From Dictyoglomus sp. NZ13-RE01 (GTDB taxonomy: Bacteria > Dictyoglomota > Dictyoglomia > Dictyoglomales > Dictyoglomaceae), in the NCBI GenBank assembly GCA_002878375.1, contig NIRF01000001.1, forward strand, positions 361,931 to 425,930: a stretch of DNA of 64,000 nt, in the 5' to 3' direction. Shown in pieces: positions 26,257-35,971 of this stretch. Position 1 is the stretch's first letter; each line of letters opens with the position of its first letter. Made by a program: the position numbers and the translations under genes. The notes under the pieces were generated by a model. That model did not search any database and was not told the origin of the DNA. It saw only the letters and a list, made by a program, of their open reading frames with translations.

Positions 26257-28521
26257 TTAAAAAGATTCTTTTAATAAGACCTCCAGTCTTTCATCAGATT
26301 TAAACTTCTTTTCATTGATAAAAATCTCTTTAAGAGGAGGAAAGCCTCTAAGATTTATATAGAATTTTTTAACTCCACTTTGATATCCAGAGTGGGTTTT
26401 CTCAATATCAATTCTCAAAACACTTTCTTCTAAGTTAAATTTTATTTCATATAGATTATACTCTCCATTTTTATAATTCATCGTCTTTCCATCATCTTCA
26501 TAATGAATATATTTTCCTTCTCTTCCCCCATATATCTCTATAATTTTACTTTCCTTCACATCTTCAGTATTTTTTCCTACTTCTTGCTTAACTATTATAC
26601 TTCCTTCTTTTACAAACAATGGTATTCTATCTATTGGAGCATCTACCAAATAATAATCTTCCCCTTCATATTTACTAATCTGCCAATAATCATACCATAC
26701 GCCTTTGGGAAGATAAACTTCTCTTTTGGTTTTAGAGGGAAGATAAATTGGCGCTACCAAAAAGCTTTCTCCTAAGAGAAATTCATCATATAGATTATGA
26801 GTATTTTCATCTTCTTGATATTCAAAAACCAAAGGTCTCATTACAGGATAACCTTTTTTGCTTGCTATATAAAATAAGTCATAAATATAGGGCAAAAACT
26901 CATATCTCATTTTTATATATTTTCTTGCTATATTTTCGTATATTTCACCAAAAGCCCATGGTTCCTGATTCCTTGTATCCAAAGCAGAATGGTTTCTTAA
27001 AAAGGGAATAAATATACCAGCTTGTAACCATCTTATAAATAACTCTCCATCACAATCCCCAACAAATCCTCCCACATCCGCTCCAGCAAAAGTAACTCCA
27101 GAAAGTCCCATATTCATAATCATGGGAAAGGACATAAGTAAATGTTCATACAAACTTCTATTATCTCCTGTCCATATTGCGGAGTATCTCTGTATTCCAC
27201 TAAAACCGGATCTTGTTAGGATAAATGGTCTTTCATTTGATTTATATTTCAAAAGTGCATCTTTAGTTGCTATTGCCATATATAAACCATAAAGATTATG
27301 AACTTCTTTATGTAAAACTTTTTCACCATCCAAGATATGAATATTGTCTTCAGGCATCGTCAAATTTGGCGTATCAAACACTGATGGCTCATTCATATCA
27401 TTCCAAATCCCATCTATACCGTCCTTTATAAAATCTATTAATTTTTCTCCCCACCAATCTCTTACCCTTTTCTGGAAAAAATCAGGAAAACAGGCTTCTC
27501 CAGGCCAAACTTTTCCAACAAAAGTGATACCATACTTATCCTTTACAAAATAATCCCCTTCGATTCCCTCCTTATATACTTTATAGTCCGGATCTCTTTT
27601 TACCCCAGGATCTACAATGATTACCACCTTAAATCCTAATTTCTTTAATTCTTCTAACAGTTTTTTAGGCTCACTAAAACCTTCTTTATTCCAAGTGAAA
27701 ACCCTATATCCATCCATATAATGAATATCAAGGTAAATCACATCACAAGGAATATCCTTTTCTCTAAAGGTTTTTGCAATCTCCAACACCTTTTCCGCAG
27801 GTTCATAACTGTATCTACTTTGCTGATAACCTAAAGCCCATAAGGGTGGAAGCTCCATTCTTCCTGTTAAAAATGTATAGTTTTCAACTACTTCTTTTAT
27901 ATTATCACCAAATATAAAATAGTAGTTCATTTGACCACCATCTGCACCAAAGAAATAATACTCTTCACTTTTCTTTCCCATATCAAAATACGTTCTGTAG
28001 CTATTATCAAAAAATATTCCGTAAGTAAATTTTTTACTTAATCCAATAAAAAAAGGAAAGGATGCATAAAGAACATTTGTTGTTTTATTATGAGTTCTAA
28101 ATTCATCAGTATTCCACATTACAAAATCTTCACCTTTTTTATCTAAATAACCTGCTTTCTCTCCAAATCCATAAAAATGATCATCTAAAAGCTTCTTATA
28201 ACAAAAAACTTTCTCATCATTAAATTCTACCTCTTTATAATCTTCATTTATAACCTCATCTTCTTTATTTAAAAAAGCAACAGTTAGATCATCCTTATTT
28301 ATTCTTACTTTTAATGCTGAGCTTTCTAAGATTAGAAATTTCTCATCCTCTTTCACATCATATTTAGAAGGAGCATATTCTTTTCTTTCTATAGCTATTG
28401 TATCTTTTCTTCTCTCATCTTTATTTGTAAGGAAAATGTTTACAATTTTATCAGTTATGAATCTAATCTCTATTCTTCTATTCCCTTTCCTAAATAACAT
28501 GCTTTCTATTTCTCTTATCAC
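26257..28521 (-). CDS. Glycoside hydrolase family 31 (alpha-glucosidase type), second copy
   Basis: A 754-residue paralogue of the GH31 at 13349. The nucleophile is Asp375 in GIWNDMNEPSV; GYQQSRYSYEP, DVIYLDIHYMDGYRVF, GDNRSLYEHLL and GADVGGFVGDCDGEL are further blocks. No signal peptide, so it would degrade imported oligosaccharides. The start is GTG with AAGGAGG 7 bases before it. It directly follows the LacI gene and belongs to the sugar-uptake cluster. Confidence 0.93.
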   Translation of the reverse strand: MIREIESMLFRKGNRRIEIRFITDKIVNIFLTNKDERRKDTIAIERKEYAPSKYDVKEDEKFLILESSALKVRINKDDLTVAFLNKEDEVINEDYKEVEFNDEKVFCYKKLLDDHFYGFGEKAGYLDKKGEDFVMWNTDEFRTHNKTTNVLYASFPFFIGLSKKFTYGIFFDNSYRTYFDMGKKSEEYYFFGADGGQMNYYFIFGDNIKEVVENYTFLTGRMELPPLWALGYQQSRYSYEPAEKVLEIAKTFREKDIPCDVIYLDIHYMDGYRVFTWNKEGFSEPKKLLEELKKLGFKVVIIVDPGVKRDPDYKVYKEGIEGDYFVKDKYGITFVGKVWPGEACFPDFFQKRVRDWWGEKLIDFIKDGIDGIWNDMNEPSVFDTPNLTMPEDNIHILDGEKVLHKEVHNLYGLYMAIATKDALLKYKSNERPFILTRSGFSGIQRYSAIWTGDNRSLYEHLLMSFPMIMNMGLSGVTFAGADVGGFVGDCDGELFIRWLQAGIFIPFLRNHSALDTRNQEPWAFGEIYENIARKYIKMRYEFLPYIYDLFYIASKKGYPVMRPLVFEYQEDENTHNLYDEFLLGESFLVAPIYLPSKTKREVYLPKGVWYDYWQISKYEGEDYYLVDAPIDRIPLFVKEGSIIVKQEVGKNTEDVKESKIIEIYGGREGKYIHYEDDGKTMNYKNGEYNLYEIKFNLEESVLRIDIEKTHSGYQSGVKKFYINLRGFPPLKEIFINEKKFKSDERLEVLLKESF

Positions 28522-28539
28522 TTTTGTACCTCCTTATTT

Positions 28540-29577
28540 CTATATTTCTTTTACACTTTCTCTTTCTACAAGATGAACAGGCAAAACCACATTTTTTTCT
28601 TTTATCTCCTTTCCCTCAAGATAATTAACCAGCATCTCCGCGGAAATTATTCCCTTTTTCTCAATATCTTGATGGACCGTTGTAAGCTTCGGAGTAGAGA
28701 GTTTTGAGATTTCTAAATCATCAAATCCTATAATAGAAATATCTTCAGGGATTCTTATACCCATCTCCTGAAGTCCTTTCATAATACTTATAGCCATTAT
28801 ATCTGCAGTTACAAAAATAGCTGTTATATCCTTCCTTCTACTTAATTTCTTACCAAGTTCTATGCACTCATCTACAGTAGCCCCATGTTCCCAAACATTT
28901 TCTGGATTGAAAGGTATACATGCCTCTTCCAAGGCTTTTTTATACCCTTTTAATCTTTCTTCAAGTACTCCATGCTCTCTAATCTTTGGAGAAATAAAAA
29001 GAATATTTTTATGCCCCTTTTCAATCAGATATTTTGTGGCTATATATCCTCCCTTAAAATCCTCCAATCCTACCTTTAAGATTTCCTCATCATCTATATA
29101 ACTATCTATTAAAACCATAGGAATTTCATGAGACTTTAAAGCATGATAAAATTCATCATCAAATATTCCTGTTAATATTATTCCATCTAAGTTCCAATTT
29201 TTAAGTAAAGTTATTAACTCTTTATCATTGGAAACAGTTCTTAACATGGTAAAATATCCTCTTTTGCTTAGCTCCTTTTCAATTCCACCAACAAGCATGG
29301 TATGGAATGGATCTGTAATAAAACTTCCTCTCTCAACTGGAATTAAGGTATTTATTACACCAATTATTTTGGAAGAATTTTTTACTAAAGCTCTTGCAGA
29401 CATATTTGGTACATATTGTTTCTCTCTTATTATTTTTTCTATTCTTTTAACAGTCTCTGGAGACACCTTATCATAATTTTTATGAATTACATTTGATACA
29501 GTAGTAGCACTTACTTTAGCCTCTTTAGCAATATCTTTTATTGTAACTCTCTTTTTTTTATTGTTCTTCTTCACCAT
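28540..29577 (-). CDS. LacI-family transcription regulator
   Basis: A 345-residue sugar-responsive repressor. The helix-turn-helix is at about residues 11-35 (VTIKDIAKEAKVSATTVSNV), with the hinge PNMSARALVKN, followed by a periplasmic-binding-protein-like sensor (GVINTLIP, DGIILTG, IGFDDLEIS). It overlaps the discoidin gene by 20 bp and precedes GH31 by 18 bp. It probably controls this cluster through the GTTTAACGTTAAAC palindrome at 35568. Confidence 0.93.
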   Translation of the reverse strand: MVKKNNKKKRVTIKDIAKEAKVSATTVSNVIHKNYDKVSPETVKRIEKIIREKQYVPNMSARALVKNSSKIIGVINTLIPVERGSFITDPFHTMLVGGIEKELSKRGYFTMLRTVSNDKELITLLKNWNLDGIILTGIFDDEFYHALKSHEIPMVLIDSYIDDEEILKVGLEDFKGGYIATKYLIEKGHKNILFISPKIREHGVLEERLKGYKKALEEACIPFNPENVWEHGATVDECIELGKKLSRRKDITAIFVTADIMAISIMKGLQEMGIRIPEDISIIGFDDLEISKLSTPKLTTVHQDIEKKGIISAEMLVNYLEGKEIKEKNVVLPVHLVERESVKEI

Positions 29578-30175
29578 ATATCTCTAATTCTCCTATTTGC
29601 CCTCCTGTAGCTCCAGTATTCTTTATAAATATCAATCTTACATATCGAGTCTTAATAGGATTTGGTAATTTTATATCTACAATATTACTCATTCTGGGAT
29701 CAAATACATAATCACTATACGGTAAAAGTTCTATATAATTTACCCCATCATTACTTATATATACCGCTAAGGTTTGAGTCCTTCTCACCCATATTTTAGC
29801 TGGATTCAAAGCAATTCTTATTGTATGTATAGTACAGATACTCCCTAAATCAACAGTTATTATATTAGGATAGGAATTTGGTTTACCTTCCCAATAACTT
29901 GTTATTCTTCCATCATTTGCATACCTAGGCATATATATCTGTGTGTAACCATTTGCTTCTATGGGCTTCTTTAATGCAAGATTTTTCCCTTCAGGAGTGG
30001 GCGGTACGATGACTTTATATTGAAACTCTGGTGGTGTACCAACCTCTGTTTGTTCAGGTGTCTTTATTATAATAACATTTTCTGGAGGTACTATCCCTTC
30101 TTCATCTGCCAAAGAAGTAATAGGTAATAGGGAAAAAATAATAAGGAATAAATATATAATAAATCTTTTTCTCAT
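29558..30175 (-). CDS. Secreted discoidin (F5/8 type C)-domain protein
   Basis: About 205 residues: a signal peptide (MRKRFIIYLFLIIFSLLPIT), a proline-rich linker, then a discoidin-like carbohydrate-binding jelly roll (KNLALKKPIEANGY, NDGRITSYWEG, ITVDLGSICTIHTIRI, RYVRLIFIKNTGATGGQIGELEIYG). No catalytic domain, so it probably binds glycans near the cell surface. The frame opens at a TTG (30205) without a ribosome binding site; the ATG at 30175 has AAGGGG 9 bases upstream. Confidence 0.8.
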   Translation of the reverse strand: MRKRFIIYLFLIIFSLLPITSLADEEGIVPPENVIIIKTPEQTEVGTPPEFQYKVIVPPTPEGKNLALKKPIEANGYTQIYMPRYANDGRITSYWEGKPNSYPNIITVDLGSICTIHTIRIALNPAKIWVRRTQTLAVYISNDGVNYIELLPYSDYVFDPRMSNIVDIKLPNPIKTRYVRLIFIKNTGATGGQIGELEIYGEEEQ

Positions 30176-30197
30176 CTTTATCATCCCCTTCTTAAAA

Positions 30198-31664
30198 TTA
30201 TTCAATAGTTACATTTTTAACAAACTTATTAATCTTAAATTTACCTTCATCAAAATTAGTAATTTTCTTACCCAATATATATAAATCTTTAATTTTAACA
30301 TTCTCAACAGTATGCTCCTCATCATATCCCCAAATTCTTGATGGTGGAAACTTACCATTCAAAACTTTTACATTCTCTATATAAACATCTCTAATATTTC
30401 CTCTTTCTCTTGTAGAGGACCATTGACTACTCAATATAGCAATATCAATTAATTGATTGTTATCTCCGGCATCCCCCTCTCCCATTTGAGCATTTTCCAC
30501 TACTATGTTCTGATATTTTATATTTTTTACAAGAGCGTTATCACCATTATGTATACTTAAAACAGGCTTATGAAAATTGTATAAAACTGTTATATTTTTA
30601 AAAGTAATATTTGAGATCGTTGCATTTTCTCTCATACCTTTATTGGTTTTATATCCTATTTCACAAGATTGAGCAAGGTCTGTCCAAATCTGAATATTGT
30701 CAAAAGTTATATTATCTGAATTACCCTCATAATTTTTAACAACTAAACTATCATCCCAACTTCTCACAAAGGAATTTTTAGCATAAATATTTCTGCAGGA
30801 TTGGAAAGTCATTCCATCACCATTAGGGCGTGCAGTTATAATTTTTACATTGTCTACATTAACATTTTCACATTCAAATAAATTCAATGCCCAGGCATTA
30901 GGATTTGATATAATTATCCCTTCAATCTTAACATTTTTGCTATATCTAAAATCTATTGGAACTCTTGCTATCTCCCCTGGAAGAATCCAACTACCCCATA
31001 AAGTGCCATCTATTATTCCTCTTCCTCTAATAGTAACATTTTCAACACCTGCCCCTCTAATTGTAGTATGTACTACTGCGCCTCCAGATATATATATTGT
31101 TTGCCCACTTTCTACTCCAATATCATCTATATTCCATTCTCCAGGTCCTATAAATATAACATTCTTGTCATTTTTATCTGGAATATCCTTTTCAATGGGA
31201 TTTGCAAAAATATGTACAGCCCTTTTTACAGAGTCATTAAACACAACAGTATAAAAACCAGGCTTATCTATAATGAAAGAAACTGTCTGTCCATCAATTT
31301 TTGGTTTTATCCCATAAGAAGAAGGTAAAACAACACAGGACTCAATTTTATCAATATGATTTATCGTTATCTCTATTTTCACTTTACCTTCAAAGTCAAA
31401 ATAAGTCATAGGTGTTCTTGAAAGGGGTGGAGTACCACTACTTACCCATCTATGAAAATGATTAACAATCTGGTCATAAACAAAGACTTCATAACCTCCA
31501 ACTTTTATTTTTGTATCTTCTGCAGGTTTTATAGTTTTTGGTCCTTCATAAAGCACTAACTTAGAATCACCTGCGTAAACTACTCTCATAGGTAAAACAT
31601 TAAAAGATATAGAGAACATAATTACTAAAGAAATTAAAAGAAGAAAAACAAAAATTTGTTTCAT
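30198..31664 (-). CDS. Secreted right-handed beta-helix glycosidase (GH28/GH49-like)
   Basis: About 488 residues with a signal peptide, an N-terminal beta domain (to about 160) and a parallel beta-helix with many repeats. The likely active-site carboxylates are Asp286 in PNGDGMTF and Asp307/308 in SWDDSLVVK, equivalent to the NTD and DD motifs of GH28. The GHG motif of polygalacturonases is missing, so the substrate may not be pectin; GH49-type dextran hydrolases are an alternative. The start is the ATG at 31664 behind GGGGG, rather than the TTG at 31673. Confidence 0.72.
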   Translation of the reverse strand: MKQIFVFLLLISLVIMFSISFNVLPMRVVYAGDSKLVLYEGPKTIKPAEDTKIKVGGYEVFVYDQIVNHFHRWVSSGTPPLSRTPMTYFDFEGKVKIEITINHIDKIESCVVLPSSYGIKPKIDGQTVSFIIDKPGFYTVVFNDSVKRAVHIFANPIEKDIPDKNDKNVIFIGPGEWNIDDIGVESGQTIYISGGAVVHTTIRGAGVENVTIRGRGIIDGTLWGSWILPGEIARVPIDFRYSKNVKIEGIIISNPNAWALNLFECENVNVDNVKIITARPNGDGMTFQSCRNIYAKNSFVRSWDDSLVVKNYEGNSDNITFDNIQIWTDLAQSCEIGYKTNKGMRENATISNITFKNITVLYNFHKPVLSIHNGDNALVKNIKYQNIVVENAQMGEGDAGDNNQLIDIAILSSQWSSTRERGNIRDVYIENVKVLNGKFPPSRIWGYDEEHTVENVKIKDLYILGKKITNFDEGKFKINKFVKNVTIE

Positions 31665-31691
31665 AATATACAACCCCCTATAATAAAAATT

Positions 31692-32549
31692 TTATCCATG
31701 GATTCCCGTATGGGTTGCTCCTTCCATTATATATTTTTGGAAGAAAGCAAAAAGAATAATAGGTGGAATCAATGAGAAGACAACTGCTCTTATAATATCC
31801 ACTGGTGTTGCAACACTTGTCCTAAATTGGAAGAGCCTTACCATAACTGTTTCTTTTCCTGTATTATTTAATACAAGGTATGGTAAAAGAAAGTCAGACC
31901 ATGCTCCATTAATAGCAAAAATCGTAATTACTGTATTTATTGGCATACTTAGAGGAAAGACTATTCTGAAAAATATATTCAACTCATTTGCACCATCAAT
32001 TCTTGCTGCTTCAATAAGAGATTGAGGAATAGAATCAAAAAAGTTTTTGTAAAGCACAACATAAAAAGCGTTTGCTCCAAAGGCAAGCCATAAAGGGACA
32101 AAAGTTCCTTGAAGTCCTAATCTATTGATATTCATAAATAAGGGAACTAATCCTATAGTATTGGGAACCATTAAACTCCAAAGCACAAGACTATATACAA
32201 CACTCCAACCTTTTGGTCTTACTTTTGACAAGCTATATGCCAAAAGACCATTTCCAATTACCGCGAATATTACACTACCTATGATTACATAGAAAGAATT
32301 TAAATAGTATCTACCAAATTTTAATACTCTCCACGTTTGAATATACTTCTCATAATCAAAGTTTTTTGGTAAAAAGGATGGTTCGTTAACAAATTCACTT
32401 AAAGTTTTAAAACCTGAAAGAATAGTCCAAATGATAGGAGTTAAAGCTATTAATACTAAGATTAAAACTACTAAATAAACAAGATAATATAAAATTTTAA
32501 TCTCTTTTCTTTTCAAATCAAACTCTCTAATTATTCCAGTCTTTTTCAT
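31692..32549 (-). CDS. Sugar ABC transporter permease (MalG type)
   Basis: A 285-residue inner-membrane permease with six helices. The cytoplasmic coupling motif EAARIDGANELNIFFRIVFPLSMP is that of binding-protein-dependent sugar importers. It pairs with the MalF-type permease 11 bp upstream. No ATPase gene lies in the cluster, so a shared MsmK-type ATPase elsewhere must energise it. Confidence 0.93.
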   Translation of the reverse strand: MKKTGIIREFDLKRKEIKILYYLVYLVVLILVLIALTPIIWTILSGFKTLSEFVNEPSFLPKNFDYEKYIQTWRVLKFGRYYLNSFYVIIGSVIFAVIGNGLLAYSLSKVRPKGWSVVYSLVLWSLMVPNTIGLVPLFMNINRLGLQGTFVPLWLAFGANAFYVVLYKNFFDSIPQSLIEAARIDGANELNIFFRIVFPLSMPINTVITIFAINGAWSDFLLPYLVLNNTGKETVMVRLFQFRTSVATPVDIIRAVVFSLIPPIILFAFFQKYIMEGATHTGIHG

Positions 32550-32560
32550 ATCAACACTCC

Positions 32561-33421
32561 CTACATATCTTTTTCTTTCACAAAGGTGTTATATAGGACT
32601 GTTATTAGAACTAACATTAACCCAATGAAAACAGAGACTGAAGCTGCTTTTGGATAATCAAATCTTTCAAAGGCATATCTATACATAAGTTGCATAAGGG
32701 ATAAAGATGCATTATTTGGTCCCCCATTTGTCATAACTAAAGGCTCATACAGAACTTGAAAGACAGCAATTATTTGAAGAACAAGAAGGGAACGAGCCAA
32801 ATTATATATTTGAGGTATTGTAATGTATCTAATTCTATGTAAAATATTTGCCCCATCAATAACAGACGCTTCATAAAGTTCTGGATTAATATTTTGAAGT
32901 CCAGCAAGATAAATAAGCATCGTAGCACCTGCAGATCTCCAAGTCATCATTATTACAATTAGAGGAATAGTCCACTTAGGATTTGTCAACCATGGCTGAG
33001 GGGAAATTCCAAATTTTCCCAAAATTATATTTAATAGACCTGTTTCACTTGGTTTATAAATAAAGGTCCACATAAGAGCTACAGCCAAGCCAGGTATAAC
33101 ACTTGGAAGATACAAAGATACCCTTGAGAATCCTTTAAACCTTATTAATTCATTGATTAATATGGCCATAATTATGGGAACTAAAAAGCCAATAATGAGA
33201 GACCAAAAAGTATATGAAAAAGTATTTAGAAATGCGGATTTAAAATCTGGATGATTAAATATAAATTTATAATTTGCAAGTCCTACAAATTCTTTTAATC
33301 TCATTCCTTGAGCATTAAAAAAGGACAGTATAATACTCTCAATGAGAGGTTCCCATACATAGAAAGAGAACAAAATTAAGGTAGGTAGCATTATTAACCA
33401 TCCAACTATATTCCTTTTCAT
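32561..33421 (-). CDS. Sugar ABC transporter permease (MalF type)
   Basis: A 286-residue permease with six helices and the coupling motif YEASVIDGANILHRIRYITIPQI. It forms a heterodimer with the MalG-type permease. GGGGAGGAG precedes the ATG. A stable stem-loop separates it from the binding-protein gene upstream. Confidence 0.93.
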   Translation of the reverse strand: MKRNIVGWLIMLPTLILFSFYVWEPLIESIILSFFNAQGMRLKEFVGLANYKFIFNHPDFKSAFLNTFSYTFWSLIIGFLVPIIMAILINELIRFKGFSRVSLYLPSVIPGLAVALMWTFIYKPSETGLLNIILGKFGISPQPWLTNPKWTIPLIVIMMTWRSAGATMLIYLAGLQNINPELYEASVIDGANILHRIRYITIPQIYNLARSLLVLQIIAVFQVLYEPLVMTNGGPNNASLSLMQLMYRYAFERFDYPKAASVSVFIGLMLVLITVLYNTFVKEKDM

Positions 33422-33444
33422 TAACTCCTCCCCTAAGTTTGTTT

Positions 33445-33471
33445 GGGGGCTACCCGTTTTAAGTAGCCCCC
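33445..33471 (-). terminator. Intercistronic stem-loop after the binding-protein gene
   Basis: GGGGGCTAC and GTAGCCCCC form a perfect 9-bp GC-rich stem around a 9-base loop. On the coding (minus) strand it is followed by AAACAAAC, not by a U-run, so it is more likely a partial terminator or 3' mRNA stabiliser than a full stop. That would let binding protein be made in excess over permeases. Confidence 0.7.
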
Positions 33472-33482
33472 TACAGCTTCTT

Positions 33483-34877
33483 TTATTTATTTACTATTGC
33501 ATCTAATAATTCTTGAAAATTCTTATTTGCAGTATCTAAAAGTTTCTTAACATCCGCATTTCTATCCGTCACAACAGCTTGCAATACCTTTGTTAGCTCT
33601 GCATATAGATCCTGAGTCAATACTGGTTCCTCTGGTCTTAAAACTCCTGGTTTCTTCAACCAGTTATAATAGTCATTGAAAAATCTCATATCCACATTCC
33701 TATACTCATTCAATATCTTCTCCTGAGCTTCTAAGTAATCTTTATTTATCCATGCAGGGAAGGATGGTATAACTGGTACTCCATTTTTTACCCTATTTTG
33801 AGCATCTTCTTTCATTCCTGCTATAGAATCCTCAGTTACAACTGGAGCCTTACCCATTATTTCCAAGAAGTTCAAAGCAGCCATAACTTCTTCAGATGTC
33901 GCTTTATTACTAAACATATATGGTGTTCCACCCATTAACGAGTACTGCCCCTTTGGTCCTCTTGGTACAGGAACAATAGCAAGCTTATCTGGTGGAAGAC
34001 CATAAACTTGAGTAGGTTGGTTAACTGAATCTTGAGCTCCTAAATACATTGCAGCTCTTCCAGTCCCAATAACTTCAAAACCAGTTCCCCAATTTTCACT
34101 TGTTGGATCATCTGTTAATACATCGTATTTCCATCTTAGGTCTTTAATAAAGTTCATAGCAGCGACTACTTCAGGAGAATTTAAATTTGCATACCATTTC
34201 CCATCTTTCTGAATTTCAAATTTTGCTCCAAAATCCCATGCAATCTGAGTAAAATGCCAACCACCAGCATTATCCTTAGCTAATAAACAGAATCCTGCTC
34301 TTCCTGTTTTCTCTTTTATAATCTTTGCTATATTAGCAAGCTCTGTCCAAGTTTTTGGATACTTTGGTGTTCCATCTGGATTAATTAATCCTGCTTTTCT
34401 AAATAAATCAAGGTTTATGTATAAACCTAAGGCATATGCATCTCTTGGAATCCCATATATTCTACCATTTTTGGAAAGAATTGCCTTTACAGATGGGTTC
34501 ATATATTTATCCCAACCTTTTTTCTTTAGCTCATTAGTAATGTCTTTTACAAATCCTTGAGAGATCAACTTTTGTGGTTCAGTAAACCATGTTTCAAATA
34601 TTGTGGGGAGTCTTCCAGCTTCTGCAAGAGGGACAAAGGTATCAGGTGAATATTTATAAGTAGCAGGCACTACTTCTACATTAGGATATTTTGCCTCAAA
34701 CTTTTGTTTCCACTTCTTAAACATTTCTACGTCACTCACCAATGTATCTTCGGGCCACATACCTAATTTCAATACAATCTTTTTAGTTGTTTGGGGATAA
34801 CCAATTCCTAAAAGAGAAATTATAAAAATGGAAACCAATAAAATTCTTAAAATTGAACATCTTTTTATTTTTTTCAT
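33483..34877 (-). CDS. Sugar ABC transporter extracellular solute-binding protein
   Basis: A 464-residue family-1 binding protein with a signal peptide (to about residue 30) and no lipobox cysteine. KLGMWPEDTLV, the hinge regions, IYGIPRDAYALGLYINLDLF and GTGRAAMYLGAQDS are typical. It should capture an oligosaccharide, possibly a product of the secreted hydrolases nearby, and pass it to the two permeases downstream. Confidence 0.92.
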   Translation of the reverse strand: MKKIKRCSILRILLVSIFIISLLGIGYPQTTKKIVLKLGMWPEDTLVSDVEMFKKWKQKFEAKYPNVEVVPATYKYSPDTFVPLAEAGRLPTIFETWFTEPQKLISQGFVKDITNELKKKGWDKYMNPSVKAILSKNGRIYGIPRDAYALGLYINLDLFRKAGLINPDGTPKYPKTWTELANIAKIIKEKTGRAGFCLLAKDNAGGWHFTQIAWDFGAKFEIQKDGKWYANLNSPEVVAAMNFIKDLRWKYDVLTDDPTSENWGTGFEVIGTGRAAMYLGAQDSVNQPTQVYGLPPDKLAIVPVPRGPKGQYSLMGGTPYMFSNKATSEEVMAALNFLEIMGKAPVVTEDSIAGMKEDAQNRVKNGVPVIPSFPAWINKDYLEAQEKILNEYRNVDMRFFNDYYNWLKKPGVLRPEEPVLTQDLYAELTKVLQAVVTDRNADVKKLLDTANKNFQELLDAIVNK

Positions 34878-34943
34878 TTTTTCCCTCCCGAAAATTGATA
34901 TTCATAAATAAAATTGATAAAATATTCTTAACCCTAAGCTCTA

Positions 34944-34982
34944 AAATCTCCTCCTCAGTTAGAAGCTGAAGGGGGAGATTTT
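34944..34982. terminator. Stem-loop between the 170-aa protein and the binding-protein gene
   Basis: AAATCTCC-rich and GGAGATTT-rich arms pair over about 14 bp with one mismatch and one bulge. On the minus strand TTTT follows, and on the plus strand TTTTTATTTATTTTT. It may partly end transcription of the first gene of the cluster before the binding-protein gene. Confidence 0.6.
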
Positions 34983-34985
34983 TAT

Positions 34986-35498
34986 TTATTTTTCACTATT
35001 GGTTAATATTATGCTTTTTACATATAATTTTGCCTTTACTGCACTACCCTTATTGAGAGCAAAATCTGGTTCTGCCTTAAAACCATCTCCCCATTTTGTT
35101 AATCCCTGCTTAAATAGATCAATAATATAGGTAGTATATTCAGTTTTCAATACTATGCCCCATTCAGAGATTGGCTTCTTAATATTTCCAAAAGTCATAA
35201 CTATTTTAGCGCCATCAGTAGGGTCATCTGTTTTCATTGTAATTTTCACGTATCTATAAGCATCTGGTTCAAGAAAATCGTCCTTGAAATTTAGAGTTAC
35301 CCATGCATTATCTATACTTGAATCAAAAACTAAAGCTCCATCTTTCAGAGTATATGCTGGTCCATATGGTCCCCAGAATCCATCTCCATTTACTTCAGAA
35401 AATGATTCTGCAACAATAAAATCTTCATCATCTGCTAAAACAATACCAAGGGTAACAAGTAGAGTTATCAGAAGAATTGAAAGTATGATTTTTTTCAT
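34986..35498 (-). CDS. Small secreted protein, possibly carbohydrate-binding
   Basis: A 170-residue protein with a clear signal peptide (to about residue 22, LGIVLA). The rest is beta-rich: FSEVNGDGFWGPYGPAYTLKDG, AWVTLNF, YRYVKITMKTDDPTDGAKI. This resembles carbohydrate-binding jelly rolls, but I cannot assign a family. It is the first gene after the LacI-type operator, divergent from laminarinase, so it probably helps recognise the same polysaccharide. Confidence 0.6.
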   Translation of the reverse strand: MKKIILSILLITLLVTLGIVLADDEDFIVAESFSEVNGDGFWGPYGPAYTLKDGALVFDSSIDNAWVTLNFKDDFLEPDAYRYVKITMKTDDPTDGAKIVMTFGNIKKPISEWGIVLKTEYTTYIIDLFKQGLTKWGDGFKAEPDFALNKGSAVKAKLYVKSIILTNSEK

Positions 35499-35567
35499 TT
35501 TTTCACCTCCTTTCTATGTAAGATTTAAAGGAGAGATAGGAAAAAACATGTTTCATAAAACCATTTA

Positions 35568-35581
35568 GTTTAACGTTAAAC
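35568..35581. promoter_or_regulatory. LacI-type operator palindrome
   Basis: GTTTAACGTTAAAC is a perfect 14-bp palindrome with the central CG expected of LacI-family operators. A TATATA box (35588-35593) for the minus-strand operon lies just upstream, so the palindrome would cover the transcription start. The LacI gene of the same cluster is the obvious candidate regulator. Confidence 0.65.
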
Positions 35582-35849
35582 CTTATTTATATACCAAACC
35601 TCCCTTCTTAATTTTCTATTTGGAAATATTATATCAAATTTATATTTGAAATATGGCTTTTAGAGATATTGCATTATTCAGTATTTTTAAAGGGATAATT
35701 TTATAAAAATCACATTTTTCCTTAACTTTATTTTGTCAAGGGGTAATTTTACATGAATTTTCTCTCAAGGTGTACTATTAAATACTTATCTTCCTATATT
35801 AACTTTATCTCTTTAAAATGGTAGAGGGTTACACATTTTTAATTTTTAA

Positions 35850-35878
35850 TTGACATTTAAAATAGGCTATTATATAAT
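35850..35878 (+). promoter_or_regulatory. Laminarinase promoter (consensus)
   Basis: TTGACA (35850-35855), exactly 17 bp, TATAAT (35873-35878): a perfect sigma-A promoter about 94 bp before the laminarinase ATG. Confidence 0.88.
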
Positions 35879-35971
35879 TCTTTGCAGAAAGAAATAAAGG
35901 AAAGAAGGTGAGAAGCTAAAAAGTTTTTTCTTCAAAAAATATTCATTCTTAAAAGAAGGAGGAATATTTTT

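Larger units (their letters stand above)
35499..35971. other. 473-bp divergent control region
   Basis: A region between the sugar-uptake cluster (-) and laminarinase (+). It holds the GTTTAACGTTAAAC palindrome, a TATATA box for the minus-strand operon and a consensus promoter for laminarinase. The middle, about 35600-35845, is very AT-rich with no frame or RNA I can support. Confidence 0.7.
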
